A stretch of 64,000 nt of DNA, from NCBI GenBank assembly GCA_949743895.1, contig CATJUX010000073.1, positions 1-64,000 on the forward strand. Reading direction: 5' to 3'. Under the pieces are notes generated by a model. It was not told the DNA's origin, did no database searches, and saw only the letters and a list, made by a program, of their open reading frames with translations. This DNA is from JANFXS01 sp022791155. Its GTDB lineage: Bacteria > Bacillota > Clostridia > Lachnospirales > Anaerotignaceae. The number at the start of each line of letters is the position of its first letter. Position 1 is the stretch's first letter. A program made the translations under genes and the position numbers. Of the stretch, positions 33,064-41,440 are shown one piece after another.

Positions 33064-34413
33064 TTAATTAAGCCTAAGTTCGATGAGCCGCGCCAGTTTT
33101 TTTGCTTCCTCATTCATCAGCGATATGTTTTTGCCCTCTATCATCACACGCACAAGCGGCTCTGTGCCACTGGGGCGTATGAGAACACGGCCACTGCCTG
33201 AAAACATTTCATTCACGCCTTCAATTGCGGCCATTATTTCGCTGTCATTGACATAATCATTTTTTCTTGAATTGTCAACCTTTGCGTTTTCAAGCACTTG
33301 TGGGAGAACTTCCATGACAGAGGCAAGTTCTGAAGCTTTTTTCCCACGTTCTTTCATCACAGTGAGAACCTTTATGGCAGTCAATATGCCATCGCCGGTT
33401 GTGTTGTCATCCAAAAATATTATGTGGCCAGACTGTTCGCCGCCTATGTTAAATCCGCCCTCAATCATTCTTTCAAGAACATATCTGTCACCAACATTTG
33501 TCTGTTCAATGTTTATGCCGTGCTTTTTCCCCATAAGCATGAATCCAAGATTGCTCATGACAGTTCCAACAATTGTGTTGTTTTTGAGTTTGTCGTTCTC
33601 TTTCATATAAAGCCCGCATATGGCAAGCAGCTTGTCGCCGTCAATGAGCTCGCCATTTTCGTCAACGGCAAGACATCTGTCAGCGTCGCCATCAAAGGCA
33701 AAGCCTATGTCGGCGCCGTTTTCAACAACAAATTCCTTCAAGTCTTCAATGTGCGTTGAGCCGCACTTTTCATTTATGTTTGAACCATCAGGCTCGTTGT
33801 GTATTATGCACATGGAGGCGCCAAGATTGAGTATCGCAATTGGAGCCGCTTTATATGAAGCGCCATTGGCACAGTCAAGAGCAACTTTAATCCCCTTAAA
33901 GCTTGAGCTTGTGGATTTTGTCAAAAAGTTAATATAATCCTCAATGGCGTCGTCGCACACAGATTTTGTGCCCACACTTCCGCCAGTTGGCTTTGGAAGC
34001 GTTTCAAACCTGTTGAACAATATGTCTTCTATTTCATTTTCAAGATCATCATGAAGTTTGTATCCGTCTTTATTGAAAAATTTTATGCCGTTATATTCCA
34101 CAGGGTTGTGCGAGGCCGAAATCATGACCCCCGCATCAAGGTTATACCGGCGCACAAGATATGCTACAGCTGGTGTTGGAAGTATGCCCGCAAGTATAGC
34201 ATGGGCTCCCACAGAACATATTCCGGCAACAAGAGCGCTTTCAAGCATGTCGCCGCTTATGCGTGTGTCCATTCCAACGAGTATTCTTGGCGCGTGATCA
34301 GTTTCTTTTGTGAGCACATATGCGCCAGCGCGCCCAAGTTTATATGCGAGTTCTCCTGTAAGTTCAGTGTTGGCCACTCCTCTTACGCCGTCTGTGCCAA
34401 ATAGCTTTCCCAC
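33064..34413 (-). CDS. glmM: phosphoglucosamine mutase
   Basis: 449 residues. It converts GlcN-6-P to GlcN-1-P. The catalytic phosphoserine loop is [16 protein letters not shown] (Ser about 101), the metal loop is FDGDADRCL (about 240-248), and the sugar-binding GGEQSGH and C-terminal [12 protein letters not shown] are present. The N-terminus [15 protein letters not shown] is typical. GAGGAATTTCT precedes the ATG. It is the first gene of glmM-glmS, with a promoter at 34586-34614. Confidence 0.97.
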   Translation of the reverse strand: MGKLFGTDGVRGVANTELTGELAYKLGRAGAYVLTKETDHAPRILVGMDTRISGDMLESALVAGICSVGAHAILAGILPTPAVAYLVRRYNLDAGVMISASHNPVEYNGIKFFNKDGYKLHDDLENEIEDILFNRFETLPKPTGGSVGTKSVCDDAIEDYINFLTKSTSSSFKGIKVALDCANGASYKAAPIAILNLGASMCIIHNEPDGSNINEKCGSTHIEDLKEFVVENGADIGFAFDGDADRCLAVDENGELIDGDKLLAICGLYMKENDKLKNNTIVGTVMSNLGFMLMGKKHGINIEQTNVGDRYVLERMIEGGFNIGGEQSGHIIFLDDNTTGDGILTAIKVLTVMKERGKKASELASVMEVLPQVLENAKVDNSRKNDYVNDSEIMAAIEGVNEMFSGSGRVLIRPSGTEPLVRVMIEGKNISLMNEEAKKLARLIELRLN

Positions 34414-34585
34414 AGAAATTCCTCCTTAAAAAGTTTGTTTCAACAAAATTGAGTTGCAATGTGTGCTTTATGTCAAAGAATGCAGCAGTCCGCCAATGAA
34501 ATCAATTCCAATTTGACAAACTGTTTTAAGCACAGTCTGACAACGCATATTAAAGTTTATGCTAAAATAGAAATTAAACCATATT

Positions 34586-34614
34586 ATTATATCATTTTAA
34601 TTCAAAAACAGCAA
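34586..34614 (-). promoter_or_regulatory. glmM-glmS promoter
   Basis: On the minus strand TTGCTG (34614-34609), a 17-bp spacer and TATAAT (34591-34586). About 170 bp of untranslated leader lie before the glmM start; I see no ribozyme or riboswitch signature in it. Confidence 0.6.
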
Positions 34615-34696
34615 CAAAATTATATATTTGTCAGTGTTTAATATACAATTCAACATAATGACCAACCATTTTCACAAAGTTTTTGCACAACGCCAT

Positions 34697-34738
34697 TGTC
34701 AATGTTTTTATTGACATTGTCCATGTTCAGTATATAAT
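34697..34738 (+). promoter_or_regulatory. EamA promoter overlapped by an inverted repeat
   Basis: TTGACA (34711-34716), a 16-bp spacer and TATAAT (34733-34738) form a near-perfect promoter. TGTCAAT (34697-34703) and ATTGACA (34710-34716) are a perfect 7-bp inverted repeat with 6-bp spacing that covers the -35 box, suggesting a repressor site. Confidence 0.7.
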
Positions 34739-34773
34739 TCATTATAAAACTTATAATTTTGGGGTGAAACAAT

Positions 34774-35649
34774 ATGGATATTGGAAAGAAATGTCTGTTC
34801 TACACACATTTTGCTGTTGCAATGTTCAGCGCGGCAAGTCTTTTTGGAAAATTTATAAACCAGCCCGCATTTGTGATTGTGGCTGGAAGACTGCTTTTTT
34901 CATCAATGACCATATTGATATATCTCAAAATTCGCAACATTTCAGTGAAAATGAATGACAAAAAGGCATATTTCTCAATGGTGCTTTTGGGCGTCACACT
35001 TGCTGTGCACTGGATTGCTTTTTACAGCAGTGTTCAAGCCTCAACCGTCGCCATAACACTTTTGACATTTTCCACATGTCCAATTTTCACAACATTTTTG
35101 GAGCCTTTGTTCTTCAAATCCAAAATACACAACAAAGATATAATGACAGCAGCCGTGGCATTTTTGGGTGTTGTGTTTGTGGCCCCTGTGAACAATTTTT
35201 CAAACAGCATGCTCATTGGATTTGTTGAAGGAATATTTTCAGGGCTCACATTCTCATTCCTTTCAATAATAGAGAAAAAATACGCCGCAATATATAACGG
35301 AACTGTAATATCATTTTATGAACAGACAGTTGCTTTCATTGTCATATTGCCCTTTGTGCTTTTTGCAGGGATTGAAAACATGTCAGCCACTGACGCAAGC
35401 CTTCTGTTTGTTTTTGGAACCGTGTTCACTTTTCTAAGCCGCTCACTGTTCATAACAGGGCTCAAAGGGATAAGCGCTCAAACAGCGGGAATAATAAACA
35501 GCATAGAACCTATATATGGAATAATACTTGCGGCTGTCCTGTTAAATGAGATACCCTCTCCACGAGAGGTTTTGGGAGGAATCATAATACTTTCGGCGGT
35601 TGTATATTCTTCAATGACCGCTCTCAAAAAAAGTGAAACAAAGTTTTGA
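34774..35649 (+). CDS. EamA/DMT-family transporter
   Basis: 291 residues with ten predicted membrane helices in two EamA repeats (about 5-140 and 150-285). The second repeat ends with IINSIEPIYGIILAAVLLNEIPSPREVLGG, a typical EamA segment. The family exports amino acids, nucleotide-type or other metabolites; the substrate is unknown. GGGGTG precedes ATG 34774. It is followed after 26 bp by msrAB on the same strand, so the two may share a transcript. Confidence 0.9.
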   Translation: MDIGKKCLFYTHFAVAMFSAASLFGKFINQPAFVIVAGRLLFSSMTILIYLKIRNISVKMNDKKAYFSMVLLGVTLAVHWIAFYSSVQASTVAITLLTFSTCPIFTTFLEPLFFKSKIHNKDIMTAAVAFLGVVFVAPVNNFSNSMLIGFVEGIFSGLTFSFLSIIEKKYAAIYNGTVISFYEQTVAFIVILPFVLFAGIENMSATDASLLFVFGTVFTFLSRSLFITGLKGISAQTAGIINSIEPIYGIILAAVLLNEIPSPREVLGGIIILSAVVYSSMTALKKSETKF

Positions 35650-35675
35650 ATTTTTTGAACACTGGAGGTGTTGAA

Positions 35676-36608
35676 ATGGCTGTTATATATTTTGCAGGAG
35701 GCTGTTTTTGGGGAACCGAACATTTTTTCAAACAAGTTAAAGGCGTTTTTAACACCGAAGTTGGATATGCCAATGGTTTCACAGACTCCCCCTCCTACAA
35801 CGAAGTTTGCAGTGGCAAAACAGGCTTTGCAGAAACAGTGAAAGTTGAATATAACGAGAAAACGGCGCCGCTTTGGTTTTTGCTGGATCTGTTTTATATG
35901 ACAATTGATCCAACAAGCCTGAACCGTCAGGGAAATGATGTTGGGGAACAGTATAGAACAGGGATTTATTATGAAAATGAGTGTGACGGCAAAATTGTTG
36001 AAGACTCAATGAAAAAACTGCGCGAAAGAGTTTCGGGCAATGTTGTGATTGAAGTCATGAAGCTCAAAAATTTTTATAAAGCCGAAACCGAACATCAAGG
36101 CTATCTCAGCAAAAACAAGTTTGGATATTGCCATATAGACCGCTCACTTTTTGAGCTTGCAAAAAATGCCTCTCCCAACAAAAAAGAGAACTTCAGCTAC
36201 ACAGGCAAACTTCTAAGCCCCATTCAATATAACGTGACACAATATTCAGCCACTGAAAGACCATATGACAATGAATATTGGAACTGCTTTGATGACGGAA
36301 TATATGTTGACATTGTCAGCGGCGAGCCTCTTTTTTCATCAAAGGACAAATTTTTTTCAGACTGTGGCTGGCCAAGCTTTTCAAAAGCTATAGATGGCGG
36401 AATTTTTGAGAAGGCCGACACAAGCTTTGGCATGGAACGGCGCGAAATAAAATGTGTCAAAAGCGGAAGCCATATAGGCCACGTTTTTGATGACGGGCCT
36501 GAAGAAAGCGGCGGCCTGAGATATTGCGTCAACAGTGCCGCCGTTGATTTCATTCCAAAAAGCAAAATGGAAGAAAAAGGATATGGAAAGTTTAACAGCG
36601 GGCTATAA
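35676..36608 (+). CDS. msrAB: bifunctional methionine sulfoxide reductase MsrA/MsrB
   Basis: 310 residues. MsrA (about 1-160) has the catalytic C10 in GGCFWG and YRTGIYYEN. MsrB (about 175-305) has CGWPSF and the catalytic cysteine in GLRYCVNSAAVDF. They reduce the S and R forms of oxidised methionine. The zinc pair motifs of MsrB seem lost: the first CxxC region reads SGEPLF, and the second keeps one Cys (IKCVKSGSHIGHVF). The start is ATG 35676 with GGAGGTG upstream; the frame begins at a TTG at 35646. A hairpin overlaps the stop (36600-36627). Confidence 0.93.
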   Translation: MAVIYFAGGCFWGTEHFFKQVKGVFNTEVGYANGFTDSPSYNEVCSGKTGFAETVKVEYNEKTAPLWFLLDLFYMTIDPTSLNRQGNDVGEQYRTGIYYENECDGKIVEDSMKKLRERVSGNVVIEVMKLKNFYKAETEHQGYLSKNKFGYCHIDRSLFELAKNASPNKKENFSYTGKLLSPIQYNVTQYSATERPYDNEYWNCFDDGIYVDIVSGEPLFSSKDKFFSDCGWPSFSKAIDGGIFEKADTSFGMERREIKCVKSGSHIGHVFDDGPEESGGLRYCVNSAAVDFIPKSKMEEKGYGKFNSGL

Positions 36609-36744
36609 ACATATATTGTTATAGCCCACATTCGGCAAATGTAATGTCCACAATTTTTTTGGTTCACACAACGCAAAACATCAGCAGTGTTTCAAACCAA
36701 AAGCTCTTTCCGAAACTCTTTCTGACAAACTCCAACAAAACAAT

Positions 36745-36788
36745 ATAAGGCTTTCTATGAAGGGTTGCCATGTCATAGAAAGCCTTAT
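36745..36788. terminator. long perfect hairpin, bidirectional terminator candidate
   Basis: ATAAGGCTTTCTATGA (36745-36760) and TCATAGAAAGCCTTAT (36773-36788) form a perfect 16-bp stem with a 12-nt loop. On the minus strand ATTGTTTTG follows; on the plus strand TGTTAAAC. It lies downstream of the 45-residue gene and of msrAB. Confidence 0.6.
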
Positions 36789-36825
36789 TGTTAAACTAAG
36801 TTAGATTGTAAATGTCTTTTGAGGA

Positions 36826-36963
36826 TCAATCTTTTTTGCCAAATCCCAAGAATGATTTTTTCTTCTTTGTGTCAGCTTTTTCTTCTTCTTTTTCGTCATC
36901 TACGCCGAAAAGATCATCCATATCCTCAAGTCCGTCTAAAATACCATGTTTACCTTCATGCAT
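36826..36963 (-). CDS. 45-residue charged microprotein, function unknown
   Basis: A frame too short for usual gene calls but with a very strong AGGAGG ribosome-binding site 9 bp before ATG 36963. The first two thirds are acidic (LEDMDDLFGVDDEKEEE). The end is basic and glycine/phenylalanine-containing (KKKKSFLGFGKKD). It follows the 225-residue gene by 72 bp on the same strand and is ahead of the hairpin terminator, so it looks like the last gene of the P1B-ATPase operon. It has no Cys. I do not recognise the family. Confidence 0.7.
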   Translation of the reverse strand: MHEGKHGILDGLEDMDDLFGVDDEKEEEKADTKKKKSFLGFGKKD

Positions 36964-37035
36964 AGTTATACGCCTCCTGTAAAAATATAAGATCTTATAT
37001 TTGATTAAAAACTATTATACATTATACACAATGTT

Positions 37036-37713
37036 TTAATAATTTTCAATACCTATGTAATAGTGCATCTTCAATGCGTCGTGCTGTCCTTCAGGATCGC
37101 TGTCGAATTTGTTTGCATCGATAACAACGCCATCCATTGGAACTGCTTTTATAACGATTTTGTCTTTCCATTTGTTCTTGCACTGTTCCATCCAGTCATC
37201 AGGGATGTTGTCAAGAGGGAATACGCCCAATACACATGGAACTATGGAGCCTGTGTAGTCAACGTTTTTGCTGAACTCGTCGCTTTCTTGGCAGATAATT
37301 TCAAGGCCGGCTTTTGTAACTTGGAACACGCCATCATCAAGATTGATTGCGTATCTGAAGCGGTTTCTCCATGACGGAATAAATCCGGCATAATCAACAA
37401 AGTATTTGAAACCATCCATGATTGGCTGTGTTGGGTCTTTTGTGTATATAAGTGCTGTTGTCCAGTCAAGATCCTCTTTCCAGCACTGCTCTGGCATATA
37501 TTCTTTGTATGCTTCAATCTGCTCTTTTGTCATTGGAGTGTCTTCATCAACCGGCACAAGATAGTCATAAAGCTGATTTAACTCTTCAACATCAAAGTAT
37601 TTAAGCATGCGCACAATTCTTTTGCCAAGGCCCTCCAACTGTGCATTTCTATGGCAATATACAACTTTTGATTTGCCATTTTTGATGAAAATGATTGATC
37701 CTTTTTTTGACAT
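37036..37713 (-). CDS. uncharacterised 225-residue protein beside the P1B ATPase
   Basis: 225 residues, soluble, with no signal peptide or membrane segment. It starts SKKGSIIFIKNGKSKVVYCHRNAQ. Features include CW and acidic patches, four Cys in total (YCHR, QCWK, IICQ, EQCKN region) and a high tyrosine/tryptophan content. GGGAGGTATAAAGT precedes ATG 37713. It starts 55 bp after the P1B ATPase stop and is probably co-transcribed with it. I do not recognise the family. A role in metal handling is only suggested by position. Confidence 0.8.
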   Translation of the reverse strand: MSKKGSIIFIKNGKSKVVYCHRNAQLEGLGKRIVRMLKYFDVEELNQLYDYLVPVDEDTPMTKEQIEAYKEYMPEQCWKEDLDWTTALIYTKDPTQPIMDGFKYFVDYAGFIPSWRNRFRYAINLDDGVFQVTKAGLEIICQESDEFSKNVDYTGSIVPCVLGVFPLDNIPDDWMEQCKNKWKDKIVIKAVPMDGVVIDANKFDSDPEGQHDALKMHYYIGIENY

Positions 37714-37768
37714 AATACTTTATACCTCCCTTAGTAATATATAAATTATTATTAATTATTATTAATAA

Positions 37769-39652
37769 TCAGCCTTTATATTTCCATGACAGCATTCTTG
37801 AGGAGTTGAGAACAACGAATATTGATGAAGCGTTGTGAACAAGAGCTGCTGCTATTGGATTGAGGAAGCCCAAACCTGATAAGAACACACCAATTACGTT
37901 AACAAAAACGGCGAACACTATTATGTTTTGTTTAATCATGAAATATGATCTCTGGCAAATTGCCAATGTTGAAGGAAGCATACCCACATTGTCTGACATA
38001 AGAGTTATGTTTGAAGCTTCTGCAGCCACGTCTGTTCCGGCCGCTCCCATGGCGATTCCCACATCTGCAAGGGCCAAAGCCGGGGCGTCGTTTACACCGT
38101 CGCCAACCATTGCAACAACTTCGCCTTGCTGTTTGAACTTTTTGATGGCTTCAAGTTTGTCTTCTGGAAGAAGGTTTGCACGGAACTCGCCAATTCCAGC
38201 TTCATCACATATGGCTTTTGCTGTGAATTCATTGTCGCCTGTGAGCATTACAACGTGTTTAACGCCAAGTTTCTTGAATTGTTCCATTGTGCTTTTAACA
38301 TTTTCTCTGATAGTGTCGGCAACGGCAATTCCGCCAAGAATTTTTCCATTTTCAACAACAATCATTGTTGTGCGGCCAAGGCTCTCTTCTTTTTTGATAT
38401 ATTCCTGAACTTTTCCCGGAACTTCTTTAATGTCGGCCAAGCATTTCTTGTTTGAAACTTCATAAACATCTTTTCCGTCAACGGCTCTTACGCCACGGCC
38501 AAAGAGCATTTCAAATTCAGCATTAGGGATATTTTTAACATCAGCATAGTTGTTTTCTGTGATGTTTTTCATAATCGCTTTTCCAATTGGGTGGCTTGAG
38601 TTTTTCTCAACCATGGCAATTGCTTTGTAATATTCGGCTTTATCCACTCCATCCATCACAAATGTTGACACAACTTGTGGAGTTCCCTTTGTGATTGTTC
38701 CCGTTTTGTCAAAGCAAACTGTTGTGATTTTTGCGGCAGCTTCAATTGCATCGCCACCTTTGATGAGAACACCTTTTTTTGCGGCATTGCCGACAGCGGC
38801 GATAACAACTGTTGGTGTTGCAAGAACAAGGGCGCAAGGGCAAGCGATGACGAGAACTGACATAACCCTCATGAGGTCGTTTGTTGTAGCCCAAACGAAT
38901 ATTGCTATTACGAGGATAATCGGAAGGAAAACTTCTGAGAATCTATCAGCTATTTTCTGAGCGTTTCCTTTGTTGTCCTGTGCTGCTTTAACTGTCTTTA
39001 TTATGTTACCAAGAACTGTGTCGTTGCCAAGTTTTTCAATTTCTATTTCAATAACGCCGTTTTCATTTAATGTTCCAACAAAAACTTTGTCGCCGACTTT
39101 TTTGTCAACTGGCATTGATTCACCTGTGATAGCAGCCTCGTTGATTGCGGCCTGGCCTTTTGTGATTGTGCCGTCAGCGGCGATTTTTTCACCAGCCTGA
39201 ACCTGAACTATGTCGCCTTTCACAACTTGTTTGATTGACACTTGCTTAAACTGTCCATCAACCAGTTTGCGGCATGTTGTTGGAACAAGTTTCACAAGTT
39301 CGCTCACGGCGTTCTTTGTTTTAAGCATTGTGAAGTCTTCCAAAACCTCGCCAATAATCATCATGAATGCTGTTATTGCTCCAGAGATATATTCTCCTAC
39401 ATATGTACATCCTATAAGTGCTAAAACTACTAACATACCTGCTGTGATTTTCCTTTTTGTGATTGTGGCCTCAACAGCATCCACAACGCATTTCCCGCCG
39501 CAAAGCACCAATGGTATAATTGAGAATTGGAACGGGAGGGTTCCAGGGATAAGAAAATCAAAAATCGCTCCCAGAATGATTGTCGCCAAGCATGCCGCTG
39601 GATAAGCAATGAACCCAAAATTAATGTCTGACCCCTTTTTTTCGTTAGCCAT
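37769..39652 (-). CDS. P1B-type heavy-metal transporting ATPase without N-terminal metal domain
   Basis: 627 residues. The conserved P-type set is complete: TGES (AAITGESMPV), CPC in TM6 (IACPCALVLATP), phosphorylation site DKTGTITKG, P1B signature HP locus SSHPIGKAI, and GDGVNDAPALALADVG. The N-terminal HMA domain is missing. The last helix has LVHNASSIFVVLNSSRML, a variant that is neither the Cu-type M-x-x-SS nor the Zn-type D-x-G, so the metal is not assigned. AGGAGG precedes the ATG. An AATCCCC-N5-GGGGATT inverted repeat sits 21 bp upstream. Confidence 0.93.
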   Translation of the reverse strand: MANEKKGSDINFGFIAYPAACLATIILGAIFDFLIPGTLPFQFSIIPLVLCGGKCVVDAVEATITKRKITAGMLVVLALIGCTYVGEYISGAITAFMMIIGEVLEDFTMLKTKNAVSELVKLVPTTCRKLVDGQFKQVSIKQVVKGDIVQVQAGEKIAADGTITKGQAAINEAAITGESMPVDKKVGDKVFVGTLNENGVIEIEIEKLGNDTVLGNIIKTVKAAQDNKGNAQKIADRFSEVFLPIILVIAIFVWATTNDLMRVMSVLVIACPCALVLATPTVVIAAVGNAAKKGVLIKGGDAIEAAAKITTVCFDKTGTITKGTPQVVSTFVMDGVDKAEYYKAIAMVEKNSSHPIGKAIMKNITENNYADVKNIPNAEFEMLFGRGVRAVDGKDVYEVSNKKCLADIKEVPGKVQEYIKKEESLGRTTMIVVENGKILGGIAVADTIRENVKSTMEQFKKLGVKHVVMLTGDNEFTAKAICDEAGIGEFRANLLPEDKLEAIKKFKQQGEVVAMVGDGVNDAPALALADVGIAMGAAGTDVAAEASNITLMSDNVGMLPSTLAICQRSYFMIKQNIIVFAVFVNVIGVFLSGLGFLNPIAAALVHNASSIFVVLNSSRMLSWKYKG

Positions 39653-39672
39653 AAAACATACCTCCTATTTTT

Positions 39673-39691
39673 AATCCCCTCCATGGGGATT
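39673..39691. promoter_or_regulatory. inverted repeat with C4/G4 tracts before the P1B ATPase
   Basis: AATCCCC (39673-39679), 5 bp, GGGGATT (39685-39691). Paired G-tracts with AT flanks resemble operators of CsoR/RcnR-family repressors. A member of that family is encoded about 1.2 kb away at 40847-41227. It could alternatively be a simple RNA hairpin; there is no T run on the ATPase strand. Confidence 0.5.
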
Positions 39692-39702
39692 GCTTTTATG
39701 AG

Positions 39703-40734
39703 CTAAATATTAATACTATTTTCTTCAAAAGTCAATAGTAATTTCAAAATAATTTTTTTTATTACAGAATATGCCAAAAAAAGCGATTTTTCGCTGATAT
39801 ATTCATTTTTTCCATGTATGCCTGAAAGAGCATTGCCAATGTCCAAAGGAAAAAATCCAATTGTTGCAATTCCCATACGCCTGAAATATCTGTTGTCACT
39901 ATATCCGGGCGTTATAACAGGCATAATCTGTCCGTTTGGGCAGTGTTCTTGAAGCGCATTTTGAAACAGTGTTCCATATTTATGATATACAACTGAATTT
40001 TCCATATGCATAAAATTTTTTGACATACCAGCATAAAGAGGCAAAACATCCAGCTTTCTTTTGGACAATGTGTTTTGGCGCAAAAAATATTCTTTGACAT
40101 CATGTGAGTAATAGCCCTTTTTTATTCCCTCATCAATGGCCAAAATTGGGTCTTCATTTTCATCATTCTGAAATTCAAAATCCTCTCTTTCTCCCGTTTG
40201 GAACGTATAGAAAACTTTGTCGTCAAACGGAAATGGAAACCCGCCGCCTTCGCCAATCACAAGAACTGCGTTTTTCAATATCTCAGTGTTGCGCACAAGC
40301 CACTCAAGGCCATGTTTTCCTCCATTTTCCTCATCGGCTGTGGCCAAAAGCATGAGTGAATATTCCGGTTTGACAGCCATTTTTTTGACGTCTGTGAGAA
40401 TTTTCATCCACACCGCAAGCTGGCTTTTGCAGTCCAAAGCCCCACGGCCGCACACACAGCCTTTTTTGAAAAGCGCTTTTTCAGGAGGAAACTTCCAGCC
40501 GTCTCCATATTCCGCCGTGTCAATGTGAGCATGGAGAACAATGGTTTCGCGCCGACGGCCTTCTATGAAAGACGCTGTGCTGCTTCTGTTTTGACTTACT
40601 GTCCAAATTGTTGTGTCTATATTATATTCTTTAAGAGTTTTTCTTATGAATTCAGCACAGTCATATTCATTTCCTTTGTCACAAGTGGTGTTGAAATCTA
40701 TCAAACATTTTAGCCATGTTTTTATGTTTTCCAA
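39703..40734 (-). CDS. M20/M25/M40-family zinc metallopeptidase
   Basis: 343 residues. The zinc-ligand motifs are VLHAHIDTAEYGDGW (about 67-81), GRGALDCKSQLA (about 97-108), LLATADEENGGKHG (about 129-142) and the C-terminal GIHGKNEY. The family includes peptidases and deacylases; the exact substrate cannot be given. The start is TTG 40734 with GGGAGGG 6 bp upstream. It is divergent from the CsoR-type repressor gene and upstream of the ATPase, from which a short hairpin separates it. Confidence 0.9.
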   Translation of the reverse strand: MENIKTWLKCLIDFNTTCDKGNEYDCAEFIRKTLKEYNIDTTIWTVSQNRSSTASFIEGRRRETIVLHAHIDTAEYGDGWKFPPEKALFKKGCVCGRGALDCKSQLAVWMKILTDVKKMAVKPEYSLMLLATADEENGGKHGLEWLVRNTEILKNAVLVIGEGGGFPFPFDDKVFYTFQTGEREDFEFQNDENEDPILAIDEGIKKGYYSHDVKEYFLRQNTLSKRKLDVLPLYAGMSKNFMHMENSVVYHKYGTLFQNALQEHCPNGQIMPVITPGYSDNRYFRRMGIATIGFFPLDIGNALSGIHGKNEYISEKSLFLAYSVIKKIILKLLLTFEENSINI

Positions 40735-40760
40735 TCATATCCCTCCCAAAAAAATATTGA

Positions 40761-40781
40761 ATATCCCCCCGCATAGGATAT
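40761..40781. promoter_or_regulatory. operator-like inverted repeat with a C6 tract
   Basis: ATATCC and GGATAT arms flank a centre that includes CCCCCC (40765-40770). It lies upstream of the csoR-type promoter and near the divergent peptidase start. A six-base C/G tract with AT flanks is the known hallmark of RcnR/InrS-type operators. Confidence 0.55.
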
Positions 40782-40788
40782 TTTTCTA

Positions 40789-40817
40789 TTGCAAAAAACC
40801 TGTTTATAGGTTATTAT
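40789..40817 (+). promoter_or_regulatory. promoter of the metal repressor gene with internal operator
   Basis: TTGCAA (40789-40794), a 17-bp spacer and TATTAT (40812-40817). Within the spacer AACCT-GTTTAT-AGGTT (40797-40812) is a perfect inverted repeat. A symmetric AAAT-G6-ATTT element (40830-40843) overlaps the ribosome-binding site. Confidence 0.6.
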
Positions 40818-40846
40818 CATATTAACACGAAATGGGGGGATTTACA

Positions 40847-41227
40847 ATGAGTGAAAAAATTTCAAAATCAAAAGAGTTGCCAGCCGACACAAAAACAGAA
40901 GTTCATGAACATGTGCATGTTGACTCCGAAGGAAACATCCACGCACATATACACTCGGAAAAAGAATATAAAAGACTGATTCACAGAATTTCCATAATAA
41001 TTGGACACATGACTTCAATCAAAAAAATGATGGAAGAAAAGCGCGACTGCTCCGAAATATTGATTCAAATTTCAGCTGTTCAGTCTTCATTGAACAGTCT
41101 TGGAAAACTCATTTTGAAAAACCATATAAATGAATGCCTGTTTAACTCCGACTATGAACAGGATATTTTTTCGAAGCAAAAAATTCTTGGAAGCCTGAAT
41201 GACGCAATCGACAAGTTTGTCAGATAG
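40847..41227 (+). CDS. CsoR/RcnR-family metal-sensing repressor, InrS-like ligand set
   Basis: 126 residues, all-helical DUF156 fold (about 40-125), preceded by a His-rich tail (HEHVHV...IHAHIH, about 20-36). Aligned by IKKMM and spacing with RcnR and CsoR, the ligand positions are H36, C68, H93 and C97. The gaps of 32, 25 and 4 residues are those of InrS (H-C-H-C), the nickel sensor. CsoR for copper would lack the first His; RcnR would have His last. Metal prediction: Ni or Co, by inference. The start is ATG 40847; GGGGGGA precedes it. It is followed by a terminator at 41381-41412. Confidence 0.88.
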   Translation: MSEKISKSKELPADTKTEVHEHVHVDSEGNIHAHIHSEKEYKRLIHRISIIIGHMTSIKKMMEEKRDCSEILIQISAVQSSLNSLGKLILKNHINECLFNSDYEQDIFSKQKILGSLNDAIDKFVR

Positions 41228-41380
41228 AAAATAAACCATTGGAATCTGTCGGAACAACTTGATCCATTTTCGAATCACAACAGAATATATTGACTGGTTT
41301 ATAAAACTCTGTTATTTTTGAAAAACTCGGCAAATTTTTGAGCAATGTTTTCATTGTCCATTTTTGAGATGAGAAAAACA

Positions 41381-41412
41381 AAATAGCCCGCCTTAACACG
41401 GCTGGGCTATTT
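41381..41412. terminator. bidirectional terminator
   Basis: AAATAGCCC (41381-41389) and GGGCTATTT (41404-41412), followed by TTTTAT on the plus strand and TGTTTTTC on the minus strand. It serves the repressor gene and the convergent EamA gene. Confidence 0.85.
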
Positions 41413-41440
41413 TTTTATATCAATATATGGCATTGTCATT

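Noticed and set aside
33052..34740. glmS ribozyme upstream of glmS or glmM
   Set aside because: glmM and glmS are only 12 bp apart, and the glmM leader shows no sign of the conserved ribozyme core.
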